Below, one piece after another: positions 33,409-45,883 of a stretch of DNA of 64,000 nucleotides. Each line of letters starts with the position of its first letter. Within the stretch, counting starts at the first letter, position 1. The notes beneath the pieces were generated by a model, which did not search any database, was not told the DNA's origin, and was given only the letters and a program-made list of their open reading frames with translations. Position numbers and translations under genes: made by a program. This DNA comes from Leptodontidium sp. MPI-SDFR-AT-0119 (taxonomy: Eukaryota; Ascomycota; Leotiomycetes; Helotiales; Leptodontidiaceae), in contig JAHLEZ010000039.1 in assembly GCA_020726505.1 (NCBI GenBank), forward strand, positions 310,001-374,000, given 5' to 3'.

Positions 33409-35212
33409 ATGGCCGGAGGCGTAAAGAAGCCCGTCAATATCTTCAAACTCAAGAACCTCGATGACCCACGCGAGGTTTTCAACTACAAGCTATGGTTCGC
33501 TGTCTTCTCGTTCGGTCTCATGGGTGCTGCCCGTGGGGTCGATGAAGGCCTTATCAGTGGTGCCTTTGGCTCAAAAAACTTCCAAAAGACTATTCATTAC
33601 AGCTCCTACAGCCTCAAAGATCAAACAAACATCAAGGCCAACGTTTCTGCAATGGTACAGATAGGCTCAGTAGGTGGTGCACTGATGTAAGTAACTTTCG
33701 TTGATACACCCTTCGTACTACCAGAAGAGATTCACAGTCTGACCATGTGGGACATGCAGTGCCTTTCTTGTGTGCGATCGTATCGGCCGCATCTGGGCAA
33801 CTCGTCAACTCTGTGTCATTTGGATTATCGGTATCGCTATTTTCATGAGTGCTGATGGCCACCTGGGTGCTATCTATGCCGGACGTTTCATCGCTGGATT
33901 GGGCGTTGGCCAAACCACTGTCGTTGCCCCTGTCTACCTTGCCGAAATTGCTCCTGCTTCTATTCGAGGACTTTGTACCTGCATATTCACCGGATTTGTT
34001 TATCTCGGGATTGTACTTGCATATTTCGCGAATTATGGCTGCTCAGTGAATCTGGGCGAGAAAACCATTGCAAGATGGGTAAGTGGCTGTTTCTTCACAC
34101 TTGTTGGTATATGAAGTAGCACTAAGCTAACATTCATCTAGGAAGTGCCTACTAGCTTGCATTTGATGTTTGCTACTATCATCCTCACGCTCTCGTTCTT
34201 CCAACTCGAGTCTCCTCGCTTTCTCATTAAGAAAGGTCGTGACGAACAAGCTATTCAGAACATGGCGCATATCCGTCATCTCCCTACCGACCACCCATAT
34301 GTTGTGCGCGAAATCAGTGCTATTCAACTCCAGTTGCAAGAAGAGGAAGAAGCCACTATGGGCCAAGGCTGGCTAGGAGTTGTTAAAGAGATGTTCCTTA
34401 TCCCCAGCAACTTTTACAGAATCTACCTCGGCCTTACGAGTCAAATTCTTTCGCAATGGTCCGGCGCAGGCTCAATAACTCTTTACGCTGTTGACTTGTT
34501 TGCTCTCCTTGGGATTACCGGCACAAACGAATCGCTCCTTGCGACTGCCGTTTTTGGTATCGTTAAATTAGTTGCGGCTATTCTCTGTGCCCTCTTTCTC
34601 GTGGACGTTATCGGTCGCAAGCGCTCACTTCTTATTGGAATCACCCTGCAATCTATTGCTATGATCTATATAGCCTCTTTCCTTACCAGCCTTCCCAAGC
34701 TTGGTATCGTCAAAAAGTACGCCGTCCCAAAGTCCCACAAGGGCGCGGCCACTGGCGCCATTGCCATGATCTACGTTTCGGGTTTCGGTTGGGCTCTCGG
34801 CTGGAACTCAATGCAGTACCTCCTTACTGCTGAGTTGTTTCCCCTTCGGATTCGGGCTGTCTCAACGTCTATCGTCATGTGCTTCCACTTTGCAAACCAA
34901 TATGGCAGCTCTCGTGCCGTGCCCAATATGTTACTAGCGAAAGCCAATGGCGGTATCAATCCCTCCGGTACTTTTTGGTTCTTTGCTGTCGTCACTATTT
35001 TCGGGGGCATCTGGGTATGGTTCACAATCCCAGAAACCGCTGGTCGCGACCTTGAAAGCATGGATCGTCTCTTCTCACTTCCTTGGTACAAGATTGGTAT
35101 GCACGGAAACCAAGTCGCAGAGGAACAAGACGCGATCCTTAGTGAGAAGGAGGCTGCTATAGAGCGTGATGCAGGCAGAGCCCATGAGGTGGAGAATGTT
35201 GAAAGGGTTTGA
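33409..35212 (+). CDS. MFS sugar/quinate-type transporter
   Basis: Three exons (33409-33686, 33760-34078, 34142-35212) give 555 aa, a usual length for the fungal sugar porter family with twelve helices. Visible marks are CDRIGRIWATR (the D-R-x-G-R loop after helix 2), GRFIAGLGVGQTTVVAPVYLAEIAPASIRG, RWEVPTSLHLMF across intron 2, ESPRFLIKKGR, DVIGRKRSL, LTAELFPLRIRAVST and IPETAGRDLESMDRLF. The YVSGFGWALGWNS segment resembles quinate and hexose transporters. It imports a sugar or polyol, probably with protons; the substrate is not decided by sequence. The N-terminus MAGGVKKPVNIFKLKN is typical of QutD/STL-like fungal porters. Confidence 0.9.
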
Positions 35213-36224
35213 ACTGGAAATGAGCTACAGGGAAATCGGAAGTCAGAAGCCGGAAGTCTTGTTAAGCAGCAAATGGGGTCGGAGGAAACGTATTCTGGAA
35301 GTAACGGAGGTGGCATTATTCTAGCATTTGACACTGCATATTCTGTCGCTTTTTATTTAGTTTCCTATTGTTTTGTGCTAGTGGAAATAGGTAGATTTGG
35401 ACGCCGATTTTTGTTGCTTATTATGGAATCAGTGTTTGCGAAATTCAATTTTTGCTGAACGGTCGTGAAGAACAATCATGAGTGAGACTTTAAAATTCCC
35501 TAGATCACGTTCTCGAATCACTCCTAGAAGATTAAAACCAACCCATGACTTTAACGCTTTTTCTTTGAGCGGGCCAATAAATAATAAAACGCCTAGCTCA
35601 TAGACTTGCGAGATATCTTTATCAAAAATCTGTAGTAAGCCGCTAATTGAAGTCTTAAAAAGTTCTATTTTGAAAGGAAGCCGGGAAAGCCCCTAAGCCC
35701 ATGCTCAGCTTCATCAAGAATTGGTTGGTGGAGAATAGCATCGTACTAGAAAACTGAGAACTCTCCATTGAACCTGAAATGCCCTAAACTAATTAAATGT
35801 TGTGTACAAAGTTTGAAGATTCTTCTCTGGAGTGCTTCCTTTGTTCTCCTGCCTCAAATTGCACTTGTTATAAATTAAGTTGACTTCCGGCTGACCCCTG
35901 GTCATTCGGAGCTATGAGGTGTTTGTTCAGCGCTTGGCAGGGAATACATTACACATATCCGCCAAGGAGTTGTTTCCGGACCGAGCTGCAGCATTGTCGG
36001 GGTTCGGTTCTTACGCCTGCATTCTTGTTCATCACTGACGTTGGTGGGGAGGGGAAAAAGAGGGGGGGTTGGGGGCTGGGACTCGATGGATTTACCCTGA
36101 ACTCGGAACGCACAAATGCAACGTTACATTAATAAGCAGTTCAACATCAACTCAATCACCAAAGCAAGCAACTTTCTACTCCTACACCAAGCTTATTCTT
36201 CTACAGTATCAGTAGCATTGCACT
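35213..36224. other. Intergenic, nothing recognised
   Basis: About 1 kb between the sugar transporter and the ABC transporter. Includes a G-rich run near 36045-36080. No gene called. Confidence 0.5.
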
Positions 36225-39200
36225 ATGTCTGCTCAGTGGTGTGGAGAGACTATCGAGAACTCATTTGGCCCCACGGTCAAAATCTGTCGAGGAGGGTTTG
36301 ACTTTACAGCACTTTTCGAGCAGGTCTTTCTATCGATCATACCCTCAGCGATATTTCTCGTCTTGCTAGCCTTTCGCTTGGTTTTGCTTCGTAGAGAGTC
36401 TCCCAAGGTTAATTGTGGTTACTTGCTTCCCGCGAAGATCGTGAGTTGTATCCATCTCGTTTGAAACAAAAACATTAAACATTTTCATCTAATAGGTTAT
36501 CGCCACAACATATGCCACGCTTCAGCTCTATTTCCTGGTTCGATGGATCGCATCGCCTCCGTTTTACATCCGTACCAGTATTGCCACCCAAACCCTTTAT
36601 GTGATCGATGGCCTCGGGATTTTGGTACTATCTCCGTTAGAACACCTTCGCAACCTCAAACCTTCTACACTCTTACAAGTATACCTCCTTCTTACGCTCC
36701 TATTCGATGCAGCAATATGTAGGACACTCTGGCTTATTGGGGCCGATGTTACAATTCAGCGCGTGTTCGTTACATGTGTTTCATTGAAATTCGTCTTGTT
36801 CTGTCTGGAAGTTATTGAAAAGCGTCGTTGGCTGAAGCCAAAATACAGCCGTCTGAAGTCGGAAGCCATAGGCGGTTTTGTTAATTTGAGTGTCTTTTGG
36901 TGGCTGAATGGCATTTTCCTCGATGGATTCCACAAAATTCTGGTGCTAGCTGACATCGAGGGAATTGAAGAAGCGCATCGGGCGGAAGCACTAGAGCACA
37001 ATCTTCAGGAAGTCTGGTCCAAAATACCCAAGGAAACCCCTCACGCTTTGCTTCGTGCACTAGCTTGGACGCTTAGATGGCCTTTGGCTGCAAGTATATT
37101 CCCCCGGATATGCTCGATTGGATTCAAGTTCTCGCAGCCATTCTTAATTGCTACATTGATTGACTACCTTGATTCCCCGTTCAAACAAGCCAGTGTAAGC
37201 AATGGTCTCATTGGCGCTTATGCGTTGGCATATTCTGGTGTTGCTATCTCTACCGGCTATTACTGGTACATGGCTTACCGGACAATCACTATGGTACGAG
37301 GTAGTCTCATAGCCATGGTGTACTCGCACACGCTAGATCTACCATTAGGTGCCCACCACTCTTCTCCGAGCACTTTGATGAGCACCGACGTGGAGAGAAT
37401 CTGTACTTGTCTTGTTAACCTTCACGAACTTTGGGCAAATGTCATCGAAGTGGGGATCGCCGTGTACATTTTGGAAAAGCAAATTGGTACAGCTTGCATC
37501 ACTCCAGCGCTGATTGCCCTTGGTAAGTGCGACGGCTATTATTCAAACTGACTGCTGACGTTTTAGCCTGTGGGCTAGGCACTCTACTTTTGACATCGCG
37601 TATTGCGAAACGACAGGATGTATGGCTCAAAGCTGTTCAAGGGAGGCTCGAAGCGACAGAATCAACACTCGGTTCCATCAGAGGCATCAAGATGATGGGT
37701 TTGACAGACTCACTTTCAAGAGTCATTCAAAGCCTGCGTGAGAAAGATCTCTTGTCAGCGATGAATTATCGCAAACTTCAAGTCACTAGCATTGTCATTT
37801 GTAAGTTGTAAAACACTGCTCTATAACGTACGACGTTCTTCTGACTTGTCAATACAACAGCCCTTGTCATGAACATTACTGGGCCTGCTCTTACGTTCAC
37901 GACATTCACTATAATATCAGCTGTAAGAGGAAGCGGCACTCTTTTGGCAGCTCCCTCTTTCGCATCGATCACCGTTTTGGCTCTTATCGGAACCCCTCTC
38001 ATCACTCTATTTCAAGCCTTGCCATTAATAAGGTCTGCTGTTGGGTCTTTATCTCGCATTCAAGACTTTCTCAATCAACCTGGCGTTGAAGAATCCAGCC
38101 GCCAGCTTACATTATCATCAGATCAAAGTTCCCAAACATTAACACCAGTAAAAAGAAATGATAGCGAAATTCCTCTGTCTCTATTCGACAACAAAGACCT
38201 TGCAGCCAGGAAGAAGCCCTTCGATGATATTATACGTATCTCAGAAGCTGACATAACGTGGACCACTGTCGATGCGATGGTCCTATTGAATATCAACCTC
38301 GCCATCAGACATGATTCTCTAACGATGATCATCGGCCCTGTCGGCTGTGGGAAATCGACGCTGATTAAGACGATCCTTGGAGAGACGAAAGTCAACAATG
38401 GGACTGTCGATGTTTCTTGTCAAAGCTTAGCTTTTTGTGACCAATCTCCATGGCTAACGTATGCCACAATACGGGAAAACGTCACAGGACCGGCCAACTC
38501 TCAGTTTGACGAAACCTGGTACTCGAAGGTTATCCATGCATGTGCGCTGGAGAAAGACCTTGAACAACTTCCAGATGGCGATCAGTCTATGGTTGGAAGC
38601 AGAGGAATAGCTCTTAGTGGTGGCCAGCGACAACGATTAGTAAGTCAATCTCCTTGAAGTTCTCGAAAAGGTTATTGACCAAAGAATTAGTCGATTGCTA
38701 GAGCACTATATTCAAGGAACAAGCTGGCTATTTTTGATGATGTTCTCTCGGGGCTTGATGGCAACACGGAAGAACAAGTTTTCATACGAGTATTTGGACC
38801 AAATGGAATCATTCGACAGCACAAAATGACCGCTATCCTGGTCACACACCAAGGTCTAAAAGTTCCCACATGATACGAAAGGAGGCTAATAAATTCTAGT
38901 GAAATGGCTAGCCTTTAGTTCTCATATCATAGCGATTGATGAGTGTGGCAGGATATCGCAACAGGGAGACTTTAACAGTCTTAGTAGCACCGATGGATAC
39001 GTCCGAAATTTGGCGCTTAAAGGAGGCACAACAGATCCCGAACTCGACCAGGTCGTCATGGATGCACAAACCCCTATTCGACGTATAAAAGCAAACCCTG
39101 AACTCGATAGGGCCAACGATATTTCGAGGCAGACCGGAGACTTCTCACTTTATAAGTATTATCTTGGATTTGCGGGCTCTGGCACCATATGCTTCGCCTT

Positions 39201-41212
39201 CGTTGTGCTAGCCATTTATTCTTTCTGCCTAGTCTTCCCAAGTAAGTAATTAATCCAAGTAAGAATTAACATTTGCTGACCTGGTACAGCTATATGGCTT
39301 GACTGGTGGTCTACCGCGAACGAAAAACGTCCTGGACAGAACCTGGGACTATATCTTGGAGTATACATCCTGTTGGGTGTAATAGGCCTGGTCACGCTCA
39401 GCATCTTTTGTTGGTGCGTATTGACATTGGTTTCTTTAGGACTTACTAGCTACTGATCTATAACAGGCAGATGATCATCGTTATAGGTCCTCGAGCTGGA
39501 AGAAAACTACATTCGACTATCCTTCACCATGCATTAAGGTGCGTTTTCCCCTAACCGAGCCTATATTTTTTTCACTCAGACATCTTTAGGGCGCCACTGT
39601 CCTTTCTCTCCCAAACCAACATGGGGGTTATCATGAATCGATTTAGTCAAGATATACAACTTATTGATTTTCAAGTAACCCTCAGTAGTATGAGTGCAGC
39701 AGAGGGTAAGAGTTTCCGTTCAAATGTTTTCAAATGAAGTGCTGATAGCTGTTTCATTACAGCATTTAGTACAACAATTGTTAGATTGCTTGTAGTTTGC
39801 ATCACGGCAAAATATGTGGCATCGATAATACCATTCACCCTTGGCGTAGTTTATTTCATTCAAAAGAGCTATCTTCGAACTTCACGTCAGCTCCGCCATC
39901 TGGATCTCGAAGCCAAAGCCCCCATATACACCTTGTTTGCAGAAACTCTTGATGGTCTTGCCACTATACGAGCTTATGGATGGCAGGATCATCTTAGACG
40001 ACGCAACTATGTGGTTCTCGATGGTGCCCAAAAGCCGTTCTATCTGCTCAATTGTGTTCAGAGGTGGCTAGCTTTTGTGCTCGATATGCTACTCACAGTC
40101 GTCTCCGTCCTAGTAGTTATCATTGCGGTCAAACTCAACAACCAAACGAGTGGTGGAAGCACTGGCGTTGCCCTTGTCAACGTATTGGCTTGCCATCAAC
40201 ATCTAGCCGGCTTTGTTCAGAGGTGGACCCTTTTGGAGACTTCAATTGGAGCCGTGTCGCGTATCAGGGCATTTGCGCTTGAATGCCCGGTGGAGACACA
40301 ACAAGGCAATCTGCAAATTCCGCCAAATTGGCCTTCTAAGGGATCTATCGAGATGGTGAACGTCAGTGCATCCTACAAGTTGGTTGCCCTTCTGAACGCT
40401 TTTTTGCAGAAACTAATAAGATTTCTCCAGGCGAGACTCACCCATACTACGAAATGTGACATGCTCCATTCCTCTTGGATCAAAAATCGGAGTTTGTGGT
40501 CGAACAGGCAGGTATGTAGTAATTAAATCCTACACATGGCATTTCCTACTAACAAGCCACTAGTGGCAAGAGCTCATTCATACTATGTCTCTTGCAAATG
40601 CTCGAGCTCTCAAGTGGTGAGATCACAATCGATGGACTGGATCTTTCGCAGTGCTCCAAGGAAGCCACTCGCTCAGCGTTTATCACTGTCCCTCAAGATT
40701 GTGTGCTCTTTGAAGGCAGCGTTCGTTTCAACCTTGACCCTCGGTCTCTTGTAGTCGATGCCGAGATTGAGAAGGCCCTGCGTAAGGTTGGCTTATGGGA
40801 GATTATTAACATGGACTCGGGATTGGATGCTCCCATGAATAGTGTTCACTTGTCACATGGCCAAGGACAGCTCTTTGCCCTTGCCAGAGCTATTCTGAGT
40901 AATGCTAAGTTAGTGATTTTAGATGAAGCAGCAAGCAGGTATGTTTACGAGCTCCCTTATGGCGGTGTACAATAAGAACTAACAAATCGTAGCGTGGATC
41001 GGGAGACGAATAGTCTTATGCAATCACTAATAAGAAGCGAGTTCGCAAATCGTACTATCATCTGCGTTGACCATAATTTGGATAACATTTTAGATTATAA
41101 CAAGATTGCCGTGTTCGATGGAGGGTTTATGGTGGAATTCGACGCTCCACAAACATTGTTACAGAGCAGTTCAAAGTTCAGGCAAATGGTTGGCGATATA
41201 AGGGAAACCTAA
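36225..41212 (+). CDS. Full-length ABC-C (MRP-type) transporter
   Basis: Thirteen exons join to 1454 aa: 36225-36440, 36496-37522, 37567-37800, 37861-38639, 38691-38853, 38900-39241, 39290-39413, 39467-39538, 39590-39705, 39763-40378, 40431-40511, 40564-40938, 40993-41212. Order is TMD0, TMD1, NBD1, TMD2, NBD2. NBD1 has Walker A GPVGCGKST (~651-659), Q-loop CDQSPWL, signature LSGGQRQRL (~744) and Walker B LAIFDDV, with Asp in place of the catalytic Glu as usual for ABC-C. NBD2 has GRTGSGKSS (~1253-1261, formed across intron 11), signature LSHGQGQL (~1353), Walker B LVILDEA and an H-loop VDHNL. It should export conjugates, toxins or metabolites from the cytosol. Introns near 40379 (GTTGGT donor) and 40512 are needed to restore NBD2. 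Confidence 0.87.
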
Positions 41213-41519
41213 CGGGATATTTCATATAACTAAAGCTTGTAATAAACATATAATAGGGCAAGCAGCTTCAACGGCCTGGATCGATTTTGAACCTCCACTG
41301 CCAGTATACACTACTCAGTCTAATAGTTTGATAATCCACTCATATTTATTGTATGAATTTCAGCTCAATATCTTGAAGAGACAATCGGGAATGGGAAAAC
41401 TTTTGCATCGGCAAGAAAGATTACAAGATTTGGGGCTTTATAAAACTAATTTTGGTGTATAGCTAGATTTCAATCAAGATTGAGCTTCCTTTGATAAGGA
41501 TTAATGCATAAATATGCGG

Positions 41520-43366
41520 TTATCCTAGAATATCTTCTAACCGTAAAGCTATTGCCGCTGTTACCAATGATACCAACCCATATCCTGCAAAGATCCATGA
41601 CATACTTTCAACAGTCTCATTTCCAACAAGCTTGAAAACCAAGGTACAGGCCAAAGAAGATAATATCTGTGGCGCTGCTATACAAAAATTGTGAATGCCG
41701 AGAACCATACCTACCCTCCCAGACTCCCCCACTGGCTGGTGCCTTGCAACATTTCCTATGTCCAAAACGGCAATGTTCCCAAGAGTGAACGGTATTCATT
41801 GTGTCACTGCCCAACTGAATCCTATAAGGCCATCGATGAAGATCATACTTACACTGCATCCGGAAACAAGTACCCCGAAGACTCCTAAGCTGAAAAGAAT
41901 CTGCGTTGTGAACCGGAATTTTCTGTAGATGAAGTAATAAACAAGCATCCTCTGATACCGCTAGAGCTTAGCAGCACCACAGGAGGAAACATGCTTGAGG
42001 ATACCAGGAAGAACTCTAGCTGCAAGAAGAGCACCAACCGAGAGGCTGAAAAGTGGCAGAGCACTAATCCTGTTGGAAGCTTCTGTCCGATCGAAATCTG
42101 TGGTGACCGAGCTGTTCGTGTACGTTAATGCACGATCTACAATAATTCTCAGTTATTTCACGATAAGATTTGGAAACAACTCGCTGGAAGTCCCGACATA
42201 GCTGAAGAGAATTGTTAGTAGATAAAATTGAATAGGGATCAAGCTTTATACTTGCTGATATAGACCATGTATAGTTAACAAGCAAACCAAACCAGGAAAA
42301 GAACCAGACGCGAAAGATATTCCTTAATTAATCTGGCAACGTCCTCACGGCAGTTCCAAATTGCTTGAAGAAATGCAAAGGGTTGAATGTTCCCTTTCCA
42401 TGTCTGTGGACACGAGGGGCTGCCCCTCTGGATATACCTAGGCAAGTGATTCTCAGGATTATAAGTAGAATGAAGGACCCGACTAGACCGACTGGACAGC
42501 ACTTTCAGTTGCGTATTGCCCAGGAATGGCATTCAGTAAGGTAGATTTAGGGACGAAGCAAAGTACAAAAGTATGCTTGCGAATTGCAAGTCCTACTCCC
42601 CTACGCATTGACTTCAGATTGAGGATAGCTGGGGCAGAGGTCGACGACAATTGCCCGAGCGAACACCAACTTAAGTGACTTGTGCGGACACATTGATAAC
42701 CAATATCGAAAAAGTGGCCAAGAATTTTGCCATAGGATATATGGGTCCCGATTTTGAACAGCTTATTGACCTAATCAATTTCGCAAAACTATACGACACT
42801 TCGATAGTCCATGCAAAGATAAAGAGGGAGACGCTTAAGTATATTCCACAACCAATAATGAAGGGTTCCCGCTTTCCGAAGCGGGAAAAGCAATCACTCA
42901 AAAAGCCAAAGTAAGGCTGAAGTAGAGCCCCGCAAGTGGGTGGTAGGAGCCAAATTATACCTACTACAGTGGGACTGATATCTAGGGCAAGAAGGTATAG
43001 AGTCGGAAATCGCTTGCTTACCCGCCCAAGCAAATTGTCAACATGACAAGCCAGACCCATGTTTCCCTTCCAAGAATCGCACCATTGTCCAGGTGATTTT
43101 GCTCGTTGTACCCTATCTCGGGGTCCACGGGATTTGGGGGCAATGTCTCGGAGCTGCTGCACAAGCGCAGTCTCTGTCTTGGAAGAACTCCCTCTCATTA
43201 GATTGATCGCTGGTTGTGTCCGTGGATACCGGAACCTCCAGGGGTTTGTTTTCAACGAGAGGATCACGGTTGAGTCTGCTTTTTGGAGGTTGGGAAGATG
43301 CATTGGCTTTGGGTAGCATTGAAGATATGAAATGTGTGAGGATGAGATAAGACAATTGATGTTCAA
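41520..43366 (-). pseudogene. Decayed sucrose/alpha-glucoside transporter (GPH/SUT family)
   Basis: Reading leftwards, pieces of a twelve-helix glycoside-cation symporter appear in shifting frames: LGRETWVWLVMLTICLGG, then LDISPTVVGIIWLLPPTCGA with LQPYFGFLSDCFSRFGKREPF, and near the end DGLIGFSWAVTQ, IPFTLGNIAVLDIGN and VLGIHNFCIAAPQILSSLA. The gene is dead. A TGA at 41796-41798 stands where relatives have Trp (TGG), several frameshifts are present, and a short stretch after CLGG (LQIVWSVE in relatives) is missing. TGG to TGA is a G-to-A change, again RIP-like. Intact relatives import sucrose or maltose with protons. It may extend to about 43586. Confidence 0.75.
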
Positions 43367-43586
43367 TCTGTGTTAAGTAGCTAACTTGGATTATAACACA
43401 TTTCAAAGATGTGTACCAGCTCTCGTGCCCACTCCAGACCCAAACCAGAAGTTTTTCGAATGCTGAACGGTTTCCGGACCACAGCGTGGTTGTGTTGTGC
43501 AAGTGTTTAGCGGAAGCAGGGTCGGTCGGAACCATCTCAGATCTGGAGTAAGTACAACACGATATCCGGACTATTACAAACTCCAA

Positions 43587-43937
43587 TAGTTCATCGGTTT
43601 CTGGATAAATAAGCGGTTAATATTGTGTAAGTGGGGATGGGGCCGGAATTATCCCAGCTCGGAATTGAATAACATACCACTAAAATACCTATGAACTACT
43701 TGGTTCATATAGAACTTTGATAATCGTGAATGATCTGAATCATCTCGACCCTCTTATTACAACCAAGGGTCAGGTAAGATGTGGATTCCTAGCGACAGAA
43801 CTCTAAACTAGTACTGTTCTGACCTTTCACCGCGTATAAAGGTCTGCCCTAAGTTGGTACATAGAATTTTCGAATCTTAATTTCAATATACTACTAACTA
43901 CGACTCAAAGCGTAAAAAGTCTCCACACATAACATAT
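43587..43937. other. Intergenic spacer
   Basis: About 350 bp between the dead transporter and the 3' end of the FAD oxidase. Nothing recognised. Confidence 0.5.
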
Positions 43938-45883
43938 TTATAGGTCTTCGCCCCTAAGTACATGATGATGTCGTTGTTCGTTCTTGCATAGCCGACCCTC
44001 GGCATCAATATGCGAGGACTCGCTTCCAACGGATGTGGCCCCATACAACAAACCCTTCGGATCCCACTTCTCCTTGATCTTCTTCAACCTCGCATAGTTC
44101 GAGCCGTAGAACTCTTTCTGCCAATCCGGCTCCAGGACATTTGCCTCGTTCAGATACGCGCCGGATCCAGGAGTGACGCTCTTCATGAGTGGATCGACGA
44201 CTTTGGTCATCTCTTCTTGGCGTCCTGCCATGTCTGCAAATGGGATACTCCAATCCCAGACGCTAGCAATGATACAACTGAGCAAAGCCTCTCGCCAGTA
44301 CGGTTGGACGGCGTTCTCGGATACGGGTGGTGCGATATTCTTCTGAGCATTGATCGCGTTGCAGACAAAGCCAAAATGACCGTTGGCGGTGGCTTCTCGG
44401 ATGGCTTGCCCGATACCATGTGCGTTGGTGCGCATGTCTTTTCGTGAGACAAACCTACCAGAAACCAAATGACTGGAGGGGCTCTCCTTAAGTTCAGGTT
44501 CGACAGTTGTCATCCAATGGTTGTAGTAGGAGTCTGTCTGGTCTGTGGTGAAACCGATCTTGTCCTTGGTCAATCCCAACTCTGCTAAGGCAGATGTCAT
44601 CGGAGTGAGTATTTGTTCGACTTGGTCGGCAGTGCGGTCAGGAGCCGTGATAGCATGAATGAGCAGCGTCGGGGGGTGTGTCAGACGATAAGTCACAATA
44701 ATGCCGTGGCTGTCGACAATGGGTTGTAGATGGGAGTGGAAGACATCAACGGCTTTCCAAAAGGCATCTTCCCCGCCCGCAGTTGTAGCATTGAAGGCGA
44801 ACGAAGCCCCACCAACTGGACCCTCCTTGAAGAGCCTGGTAGTAAGTGAGATGACGATACCGTATGTTCCAGGGCCACCACCGCTTAATGCCCAATAGAG
44901 GTCCGAATTCTGCGTGGGGGTAGCAATGACATGCTTGCCTTCAGTAGTTACTACCTCCCATTCGAGAGCATTGTCCGCCCCGAGTCCGTACAAGCCTGTC
45001 AGCATAGAGTGCCCTCCGCCCTGTGTGTAGCCTCCAGCTGCACCAACACTTGGACACATGCCACCTACCATGCGATGGCCTATCTTGCTTAGGGCCGCAG
45101 CAGCATCGCCTCCTGTTACACCCGCTCCGATCTTGACCGCGGGGCCATGATAAGACTTGCTGGTGTAGCTTGATATAACATCAATACTCTTTAGGCCGCG
45201 GGTCCAGAGGGCCAATGCTCCTCTTGCGGTAGACCTCCCGATGAAACTGCCGAGTAACATAAATTAGTATTGATGAGACAAAGGATCGAGCCAACGTACT
45301 CATGTCCCGTATTTTTAACGACCAGACGCACATTCTTCTCCCGTGCAAACTTGATTCCAGCAACGACATCTGGCACGCTCGATACATTGATCGAATAACT
45401 CACGTAGTTGCCTAGTTCACATGGGGTAGACCGAGGAGAAAATGGATCACAGGAGTGGTTTTGGAAATATGCTGAAAGGACCTCTGCCGAATGGGGAGCC
45501 CTGGCCATTGTCAGTGCTGTACTCTATCGAAGAACGGCGATAGCGAGACAGAGTGGGGGTCTATGGACTCACATGACATCAGGAACGCTCCATTGTGCTT
45601 TCAAACTCTCACAGGCCGATTGGTCGTAGGTTGGATCATGGCATACATGACCCAGAGGTAACGTTTTAATGAGCTGCCCATTGACCGTGCTATTGAGTTC
45701 ATTCCACTCGTCTTGGGTTGGCCATCCATCATCGCCAGGGATGTATCTACATGTATTTGGCGAAGCTTTCAAGACGGATTGTGAATATGATGAATCTTTA
45801 GAGGTAGCCGAGACAATGAGGAGAAAGCACTGTTGATAAAGAGTATAGAAGATAAGGAGATTACGGAGCCTGAAGGATGCCAT
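43938..45883 (-). CDS. Secreted BBE-like FAD-linked oxidase
   Basis: Three exons (45883-45573, 45521-45300, 45246-43938) give 613 aa. A signal peptide is at ~1-26. The FAD-binding (PCMH) domain has SSVPDVVAGIKFAREKNVRLVVKNTGHDFIGRS, seen here as RLVVKNTGHDF across intron 2, where the His is the usual covalent flavin anchor. It continues with GGYTQGGGHSMLTGLYGLGAD and SGGGPGTYGIVISLT. The C-terminal berberine-bridge segment (EANVLEPDWQKEFYGSNYARLKKIKEKWDP) reads NEANVLEPDWQKEFYG then KIKEKWDPKGLLYG. Such enzymes oxidise sugars, alcohols or secondary metabolites with O2 outside the cell. The acceptor of intron 1 is less certain; the one chosen gives ITALTMARAPHSAE. Substrate unknown. Confidence 0.85.
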
